From Dendrophyllia cribrosa (taxonomy: Eukaryota > Cnidaria > Anthozoa > Scleractinia > Dendrophylliidae): a DNA stretch of 64,000 bases. The stretch lies in NCBI GenBank assembly GCA_024195265.1, contig JAJLRJ010000006.1:25958270-26022269 (forward strand). Reading direction: 5' to 3'. The notes beneath the pieces were generated by a model. That model was not told the origin of the DNA, ran no database searches, and was given only the letters and a program-made list of their open reading frames with translations. Positions 56,761 to 64,000 of the stretch are shown here, piece by piece. Each line of letters begins with the position of its first letter. Positions within the stretch are counted from its first letter, which is position 1. Position numbers and translations under genes: made by a program.

Positions 56761-57822
56761 GAACCTATAGAAACCTCCGGTCAGGAAGTAAAATTGCAGT
56801 TTAATACCGATGCCTTGGATTTCATTTATACTTGACCAGAAATCCGCAAACATTTCCTCCAAGCAGAAATTTTAGCTGTCTCGACCCGCAAAAATTTCCT
56901 CCCGCAAAACAAATTCAGTCGGGCAATCCGCAGAATTTTCCTTCCGCAAAAATTTGCTCGTGCACGGTAGCTAAATCACCAAAACTATGACGTCTTTCCC
57001 ATAGTATTGCATAATCAAACCGTAATAGCAATGATTCAGTATTCCAAAATAGAACAAACCCAAAGATCATGCTATTTTGCTCTACCATATCGCTCATCAG
57101 TAAAACACAAACTTTTAACTTCCTTAAAACGTCTCCATTCGTAAAAATACACCGTGAAATTCAAAAATTGCGTTTCCCAAGAAAATGCATTTGACCTATT
57201 TTTACCCTTCTAAAGCAGCTTTAATGGCTTTACGACAGATGATTGAAAATTTGAAACATTGATATTTCTCGATAGGTAACGTGAGATATCAAAACTTTAT
57301 AAGAACTTTAATACCTTTGCGGTGACGTAATGTGAGATATGACAAGTTCATGACAAGTTCTGACATCCTAACACCCTAGGGAAATTAACAATAGGTCCGG
57401 GGGTGCTCCTCAAAAATTTTAGTGGCGGTATGTGACGCCCTTCTTGAAACCCTAACCGGTTTAACCAACCATATCCTCAATACCCTAATAGCTTCTATAA
57501 AGAAGAAAGAAGTAACCCCCCCCGGACAAAAGTTAACAATGGCTTTTTGTTAACAACTTTTGTCCTTTTTGTATTCATTCCTAAATCTCGTTTATGCGCA
57601 TGTGCATTAACGAGATAAAAACTATTTGTAATCAAAGGGCTCTGAGTGCCATCTCGTGAAACAACCTAATGTTAACTCCACAGATTGGTTTTAATTTTCC
57701 TTACTGTGTTTGAAGTCAAAGAATTGAAGGGTAAAACAGATTTAAAACGACCAAAACATCGTAGCGTGACGCGGTGCATGGTGTGAAACTGGACCGTCTA
57801 GACAACTGGAGACGCAATTAGA
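56761..57822. other. Intergenic DNA with small repeats
   Basis: Bases 57393-57535 hold a CCGGGGGTGCTCC...CCCCCCGG inverted element related in style to the MITE at 54972. A perfect short palindrome around TTAACAAAAGCC-like sequence lies at 57533-57568. No gene. Confidence 0.45.
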
Positions 57823-57980
57823 GCTGGTCGCACTACAGTCAAAAACCAAAATTAGCCCGTGCAAAAATCGAGGAAAACAAAAGAAACCACCCCAGTGGGA
57901 CACGCTTTTTATAGAATGTTTTTGTTTTTACGTCATTTTGCACGGGCTAATTTTTATTTTTGACTGTAGTGAGACCAGGC
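57823..57980. repeat. Small foldback element
   Basis: The arms are CACTACAGTCAAAAACCAAA and ATTAGCCCGTGCAAAA with complements at the right end. Confidence 0.8.
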
Positions 57981-58304
57981 CTTTACACTAGGAATTTAAA
58001 AAAGTTTACTTCAGCAATCATCTTTTAACACATAATAGAGCCCCTCCCAGCAGGGGTTTTAGGGAACACGGGAACAGGAGCATTTATTTTTAGGGAACAG
58101 GGGATATTGTCAAATTCAGTATTTTCAGGGAACAAGGAAACTCCCGATTAGATTGCTGGGATCAAGGGGACACTAATCTACTTTCAATTATAAATTCTTT
58201 TAAACTTTCCGAGCCCCTACAACAAAATATAACGTCAATATAATTAAAGAGAAAGAGAAACCAAACACTAGGGACACTAGGAAGCTCACAAAAAATCCGA
58301 GCCC

Positions 58305-58350
58305 CAGGTGAGATTCGAACTCACAACCCTCCGTGTTTTAGATCGGTGAG
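58305..58350 (-). repeat. tRNA 3'-half-like sequence
   Basis: On the minus strand a T arm GTGAGTTCGAATCTCAC is followed by CTGGGGCTC. No 5' half is seen, so it is probably a SINE or tRNA fragment. Confidence 0.45.
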
Positions 58351-58418
58351 TCTAGATTTGGTTCAGCTCAGGGAGCTGAGAAATGACAATGCCCTCCATT
58401 CAAGTGCAGTAAGAAATC

Positions 58419-60948
58419 GTGACCGTCAAAGATGTCGACTCTGTAATGGAGATCTCAAGTTCATCTGTGGGAAAGGTTCTTGAAGAGAATGCCAAAACTG
58501 TAACTCACACAGTAGTACCTGAAAAGTACAGGCTAAGGGATGACAACAAAAGGGGAGTTTTTAAGGCACCCATTGGAACATTCATGGGTCCTTTAGGACA
58601 TATTTATCAGTGATGTTGTACAAGGTAAGGTATACAAGGTACGAGCGAATCACTTAGAAAATCCTATTGGAGTTGCTGTTTTCAATAACATATGTATTGC
58701 GCAGAGTCTAAACGAAACGCAATTGCGTTCAAAGACTTAACAGGGGATACAGTTGTTGATGTGGACAAATTAACTGTCGAGAAGCTTAAGGCGAAGCTTA
58801 AAGATATTGGTGCATGGAATGAAAACTTCAAAAGGAAACCTAAGACATATCTTCAAGAGAAACCCAGAGAAGCATTAAGCAACAGAGCTGCCTCGGAAAC
58901 AAACCCGGCGCAAGAGAAGTCAAGGGGCGGAACCCCTCCCTTGAAGATTGACTTTGACAGACAAATCAAGCAGCCTGTGGCATTATGTTTTGATCAAGAA
59001 GGACATAAATATATGTACGTTTCAACATTTACGGGTGCAGTCTATATGGTGCAGCTTCATTGCAACTTCATCAGTAGCCTGTGAACAGGCTTCTTTTTGG
59101 GGAATTGGGTTAGGTTAAAATCGGCGAGCGAAGCGGGGACTGGGGAAGAGGGAAGGGGCGGCCGCCCCTTCCCTCTTCCCCAGTTCGCGCACGGCTCGCT
59201 TCGCTCGCCGATTTTAACCTAACCCAATAGGCCATTTCCGAGTTGCCTTTAGCCTCTCTATCAAAGCGAGGCTAGGTGCGAAACCTTTCATATGAAAATG
59301 AGAACTTATTTGCATGTGAATGAAAACTCATTTTCATATGAAAGGTTTCGCACCTAGCCTCGCTTTGATAGAGAGGCTAAAGGCAACTCGGAAATGGCCT
59401 ATTCCCCAAAAAGAAGCCTGTTCACAGGCTACTTCATCAGCTTAAAGGGAACTGTAACGTCTTCTCTTCAGCTAAGTTCTACACTTCTTTATGGGATAGT
59501 GTCATTGAACAATGCGGTCTATGTGTCTGCACACGAAGATAATGGAGGGATATATAAAGTTACCTTTAATCATGGCAATGGTGGCTTGGCTGAGAAGATA
59601 GTGAGTAATGGTGGTTCACTTTGCAACAAAGTACATAGTTTAACAACCTACAGTGACAACTCCTTTGCATTCAGTGACACTGGCCATGGAGACTGGTGTA
59701 TCAAGGCTTACAACCCTTCAGTAAAGCAATGTTCAGTTATAGTTGGCAATGGAAAGGGCACAAGAGATGGAAGTAAAGCCCAGTTTGTCCAGCCAACTGG
59801 CATCTGCTTTGATTGTGACACTCTGTTTACTGTCGACACCTCAACAGGTACCCTTTGTATGAGACAAGCAGCGTCACTAGTTCGGTAGACTATTTGAAAC
59901 ATCTGCATCTGTTTGGAGAGACGTTCGGACTTCACGTAAAGGAAAGCACCTCGGTCACAGTAGAGATCCCCCAGACAATCGAGAGACTAGAGCGAGTTTA
60001 TTCCTTTGACAAAAAGTGTGTTGATGCGGTTATGAATCTTATTGGTACCACAGCTGTGACACAAGGCCCTCAAGGAACTGTTTCATCTGTTGTCATGGAA
60101 GATGAGAGAAGGATCCTGAAGTCTCTGCGAGCCATCAGGGACCTCCTAGACCGTTTTAATCCAAGCCTTACAACCAAATTTAGTATCAAAATTCTTTTAA
60201 CGCTTGTTGTCGAAAACACATTTTCAGACATGAGAAGTGGTGCTACTGACATGCCCTTATGGCTTGAATTCGATTACAGATTCAGCAAGGCAATCAACGA
60301 ACGGTTGAAGAGGCAATGTTTTACACCGTTTGCTTACTTCAATTCACAGCTCCCAAGTCCTACTACCCACAGGTTTTCACCACAACACATTACAAGGATT
60401 TACCCAAGTTACCCCCTCCAAAGGCACACAAAATATCTGAAAAGCAGGTGAATGAAATGAGGAACTAGAGAGCAATGTATGGTCAGAGCGTCCCCCAGAA
60501 AACAGTGCGAAACATGACAACAAAGGACAATCCAGGAACTCTGCCTATAAATCTGTATGCGGCCGACTCTCTAGCTGTGCAGCCTCTAGATTTCACCGTG
60601 CTGAGTGAAGCAGCAGCGGTCCCAGTGCCACATAGAGAAACAACAGAGACTTTGTACAAACTAAGCCAGATTGTCTGTGTTAAAGCTGATTCCAGTGATT
60701 CCCATCAATTGTTCATAATAGCCTGTCTGCAAGAGAATGTGAGTGTTGGCATGAAGAGGGTGAAAGCCAAAGTGTTTATTCAAGATCCTTTCAATCCAGT
60801 GCTGTTCACGGAAGATACATAGAGATATGTCGATGTGTGCAACATTGTTTGTGCCCTAACCAGCTACAACTACCGTGAAGATATCTTAGAGCTTGAAGAA
60901 GGTGATGTTATTCTTCTCCTTGATGTGCTCAGTTCAACATACCAATGA
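58419..60948 (+). pseudogene. NHL-repeat/transposase-like gene inside the TIR element, broken
   Basis: Ordered blocks are: an N-terminal region (SVGKVLEENAKTVTH; VDKLTVEKLKAKLKDIGAW, a SAP-like or helical stretch), NHL-type beta-propeller repeats (KQPVALCFDQEGHKYMYVS; DNGGIYKVTFNHGNG; FVQPTGICFDCDTLFTVDT), a helical region, and a C-terminal block VVENTFSDMRSGATDMP with LEFDYRFSKAINERL. The last block has the ENxFSxxR look of P-element/THAP9-type transposase tails. A further conserved block reads TVRNMTTKDNPGTLPINLY. It is broken by frameshifts near 59860 and 60350, stops at about 60467 and 60820, and the MITE at 59074-59432. I recall this family as abundant in cnidarian genomes; its function is not known to me. 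Confidence 0.6.
59074..59432. mobile_element. 359-bp MITE nested in the NHL-type gene
   Basis: The inverted ends are GTAGCCTGTGAACAGGC and GCCTGTTCACAGGCTAC, with an exact 7-bp duplication TTCATCA on both sides (59067-59073, 59433-59439). Two further palindromes lie inside: 59105-59228 around CGGCGAGCGAAGCG, and 59228-59403 around CATATGAAA. Confidence 0.88.
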
Positions 60949-61492
60949 AGTCGTCACTATCGCAGAGGCAACTGAGACAGTTGAGATAACAGAAACTGCA
61001 GCCGATGAAGTACAGCATGAGCGGATTCCAAGGAGAAGAAAGAGGCGGTTCGAAAGCCATTATTTCTACAATGAATAGAAGGTAAAACAAGAAAACAAAT
61101 ATGGGGAACAATGACAAACATTTTTGGGGATCAAGGGAACCGCGCAAAAGTTTTTGGGATCAAGGGAACCTGAGCTTAAAACATTTTGGGGAACAAGTGG
61201 TTTTATTAATGAGGAACAAGGGATAAAATCAAAAAAGATTAAGGGATCATGGTACCCCCCCACCCTCCCCACCCCCCTCCCTGGGAGGGGCTCATAATAC
61301 ACTGGGAAATTCAAAAATTAAAGTTTACAGAAGATGGAACAAGTATAGTGATAATTTGCAAGAGTCTGTCCCTGTATACCATACCCGGGATACCATATCT
61401 CGTCCAATGCTTCGCGTATTCACGAGGTTAAACTGCGAACCGTCTCTAAAAGCACCTTTAATTGTAATCTGCACTGTTTATTCCTTTTGTTA

Positions 61493-61681
61493 AAGAAATA
61501 AAAAACGCGCCGAGTGCATTATTGAGTTATATAAGCACTCGGGAATTTTTAAGAGCACGAGAGAAGTGCAGAGAAGCACAAGCCAAAGGCAAGTGCTTCT
61601 TGCACTTCTCGAGTGTTCTTAAAAATTCGCAAGTGCTTATATAACTCAATAATGCACGAGGAACAAGTTGTTTTATTTCTT
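61493..61681. repeat. Foldback element, copy 2
   Basis: The same family as 23932-24103, with arms including GAGTTATATAAGCAC and AATTTTTAAGA and a longer centre. Confidence 0.85.
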
Positions 61682-62583
61682 TTATAAAATAAAAACGGTT
61701 ATAATGAACCTTACGTCACGCACGTGCTTTATCGAGTTACAATAAACTCGGTTTAACCAATCATAGCGCGCACATTTCCTTGAGCATTTAATGCGTTTTA
61801 TAAGACAGATTAGTGCTCAGAAATGCGAATAAGGAATTTGCTTTTCAAACACTTATCTTCGGAAGATATGGCGGCGTGTCATCGGCATTTAAAATTTGTC
61901 GATCCGCAAGTGGGATGTAAATTTTTGCAGCAAATTATTATGTTATTGGCTTACGAAGAATACATATACCGACTACAATCTTTCGCTTTTAACTTATCGT
62001 TGCCTTCATATTTAGTTTGATAAATCCATATATTTTATTATTTACAAAAGCTCTTCAGCGACGAGACGCCCATGACATCAGAGACGGAAAACAATTATCC
62101 TGTTGAACCTTTATTACCTTACTACTGACTGATATTCGGCCAGTTGGCCTTACCAATGCATTATGATATTTGCTCAAGTGACAGCTTGCGCGTTTTTCAA
62201 TTAAGTTGAGCCAGGTGATTAAAAGTAAACACTACATTACATGAATTGGAATTACTAATTAAAACTAAGTCTCCTAAAACACCACATAGGAGACAAAATC
62301 AGCTCATTTTCGTAAAAATTTTCAGCTTCATGAGTTGCGAATTTTCAAATTCCGTAGCCAAGCCATTCGATCGAGAGAACATTTTCAAAATAATTAGATA
62401 GCTGACACTGCTGGCATAAAAACTTTAAACTGCCGTTTATGGCGGCCTGCTGAAATATTTTATCACAGTTCACAAAGAACTGATGATTTCGAGTTGTGCT
62501 TATTGACGCCTAGATGTTCGAGCCGGTCAGTTTAACTCCGTCTTAGCTCGCGTTCACAGATCTATATTAACTGACTATACATT
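61682..62583. other. Intergenic DNA before the GPCR fragment
   Basis: The first 80 bp continue the repeat family of the foldback. No gene is supported; the last part would be the upstream region of the GPCR fragment. Confidence 0.3.
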
Positions 62584-63052
62584 ATGACAATTATTGAAGA
62601 CTTCTGCGAAGACATTTCCAAATACTACCCAAACATAAACGAATTTCAAGGGTTGTACATTGCGAACTGTGTGATAAATTGTATTTTAGCCGTTTTGACA
62701 GTCGTCGGCAACACAATTATTATCTGTGCTTTGATGCGTACTGGCAGCTCGTTATCTCCGTCAAAAATACTCCTCCTTGGTTTGGCGATCTCGGATCTTG
62801 GGGTCGGTCTTGTGTACAGCCGCTTTACATTACTGTCATGGTTGAGATGCTCCTAGAAGGCTCGGTTTCGTCCGTCTGGTTCTCAGTGTAACACCAAGAT
62901 AGCGTTTCTCGTCGTAGGATGTTTTCTTGTCGGGGCATCGTTTTTCATCGTATCGACGATCAGTTTTGACCGACTCTTAGCCATCTCGCTTCATCTACGA
63001 TACAACGAGATTGTCACCGAAAGAAAGGTCAAGACAGTGGGCATGGGCTATA
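62584..63052 (+). pseudogene. Rhodopsin-type GPCR fragment, TM1-TM3, frameshifted
   Basis: The start ATG at 62584 opens a short N-terminus. TM1 follows (ANCVINCILAVLTVVGNTI, with the GN motif), then TM2 (KILLLGLAISDLGVGLV, with the LAxxD motif). A frameshift near 62814 leads to VQPLYITVMVEMLLEGS, and another near 62888 to CNTKIAFLVVGCFLVGAS and TM3. The DRY box is present as DRL (SFDRLLAISLHLRY). Coding similarity stops near 63052, so TM4-TM7 are missing. It resembles the large cnidarian family of melanocortin/adenosine-like orphan receptors; the ligand is unknown. It is either a dead copy or an exon with sequence errors. Confidence 0.7.
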
Positions 63053-63740
63053 GGAAAAGTGCATTTCGACTAAATAAAGTTTAATTCTTCGCGAAGCGTA
63101 GGTTAAATTTGACGTTGCTCGGGAACTAAGCCGCGCGAATTGAGATGTCGTGCAGTTGCCTGGCAACAGCTCAACAAAGCTTGAATGACGTCAGACAAAC
63201 GAAAATGGAAGATTGGAAGGCCTGTGGTACTATTTCATGTAAGCCTATATTGGAGCGTGGTAAACAAAGATGGCAGACGGTAAATGGTACGCAACCATCG
63301 AAGGACCTTTACCAACGTTTTTGATTTCAAAGAAGACGAAGTGAATCGAATGACGAAAAGCCTCATATATACGCAAATCATGACGCCGCCAAAGTTTCGA
63401 CCCGCGGTGCACCCTCCCCCAAGCTTCGCGGGGTTCTGCGAGACAGGTATTTCTAGTTTATCTGAAATAAACTTTTCAACTTCTTTTTAAAAATTACTCA
63501 CATTTCAGTGGTCCCGTGTTTTTTCTGGTCGTTTCTACCCGGTAAACAATGCATTCGATTTATAAGTAGCGCCTGCATTCGTAAAGTCTTGGTAACCAAG
63601 CGTTATCTTTTTTTTTAATCCGAGGCGCGGGCGCTAAGCATTCGGTGTTAAAAATAAAACACAAACACCCGTTATAAACATGGTAAACCAACGCATTTTT
63701 ATATTAAACTTGACGTTTCGTATGCTATTACCATTTCTTT
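63053..63740. other. Intergenic DNA
   Basis: No gene is recognised. Short frames near 63284-63490 are unsupported. Confidence 0.3.
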
Positions 63741-63957
63741 CAGTGTTACGCGACACTTCGAATCAAAACTACTTTGAGCAGTTCGATTTACCCTGCCGTC
63801 AATCATACCTTATATGGAAAGAGTTCGTTTCTTCGGACGCCATTGCAGGCTGGTGATCACGCAGGAGTATAGAAACTCCTCCTACTAGGTATGATTGACG
63901 GCAGAGTAAATTGAAATTGCTCAAAGTAGTTTTGATTCGAAGGGTCGCGTAACAGTG
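63741..63957. repeat. Foldback element at the right edge
   Basis: The arms carry CAAAACTACTTTGAGCA and GCCGTCAATCATACCT with complements at 63885-63957. Confidence 0.85.
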
Positions 63958-64000
63958 AAATCAGTGGTAAGCAACATGCGTTTTCAAAAGTAACAGTTAC

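Larger units (their letters stand above)
58038..61293 (+). mobile_element. 3.26-kb TIR element carrying an NHL-type gene
   Basis: The inverted ends GAGCCCCTCCCAG and CTGGGAGGGGCTC are flanked by an exact 6-bp duplication ATAATA (58032-58037, 61294-61299). Subterminal zones on both sides hold repeated GGGAACAAGGGA-type units. The interior carries one gene (58419-60948), a tRNA-like piece (58305-58350, minus) and a nested MITE (59074-59432). The end structure and duplication show movement as a unit. I cannot assign it to a named DNA transposon superfamily. Confidence 0.75.

Overview
The window looks like nuclear DNA of an animal, most likely an anthozoan cnidarian (stony coral or anemone). This is inferred from AT-rich DNA dense in palindromic MITEs, an ancient-type intron-rich RTRAF gene, a TspanC8 tetraspanin, and repeat and gene families I associate with cnidarian genomes. 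The species cannot be fixed from the sequence alone. A 500-base assembly gap lies at 25501-26000.

Region 1 (1-3.4 kb) is host DNA with three foldback or MITE elements. Region 2 (about 3.4-22.7 kb) is one integrated, decaying virus-like element of the Maverick/Polinton (adintovirus-like) kind. It has protein-primed family B DNA polymerase (+), retroviral-type integrase (-), a run of small membrane or basic proteins (-), a packaging ATPase (-), a capsid-like protein (-), a coiled-coil/membrane protein (+), a large structural-type protein (-) and two conserved small proteins (+). At the right end it also has a poxvirus-type late transcription factor (VLTF3-like, +) and a YqaJ/lambda-exonuclease-like nuclease (-). 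Several genes carry in-frame stops or frameshifts, so the copy is probably dead. Most genes other than polymerase, VLTF3 and nuclease have a TATATA-type motif directly against the start codon. I read this as a candidate late promoter, and at several genes it has grown into a (TA)n microsatellite. A roughly 2.6 kb island at 11.1-13.7 kb inside the element shows no viral gene, and a 473-bp MITE sits at its left edge.

Region 3 (22.7-50 kb) is host DNA. It holds an intronless TspanC8-type tetraspanin (30.9-31.7 kb), a complete eight-exon RTRAF (C14orf166/hCLE) gene on the minus strand (34.0-47.9 kb), and an intronless MGME1-type mitochondrial exonuclease gene (48.2-49.5 kb). MGME1 diverges from RTRAF across about 300 bp, a likely bidirectional promoter. 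RTRAF introns are filled with foldback elements, and the 3' end of exon 4 is duplicated together with a MITE.

Region 4 (50-64 kb) is a transposon graveyard. It holds a hAT element with its transposase split by a LINE fragment and a second copy of the 473-bp MITE. It also holds a decayed LINE split by another MITE, and a 3.26-kb element with terminal inverted repeats and an exact 6-bp target duplication. That element carries a broken NHL-repeat/transposase-like gene, which is itself interrupted by a MITE with a 7-bp duplication. A frameshifted rhodopsin-type GPCR fragment lies near the right edge.

The strongest candidates for something little described are the VLTF3-encoding Polinton-like virus with its start-adjacent TATATA motif, and the TIR-bounded NHL-gene element at 58.0-61.3 kb.
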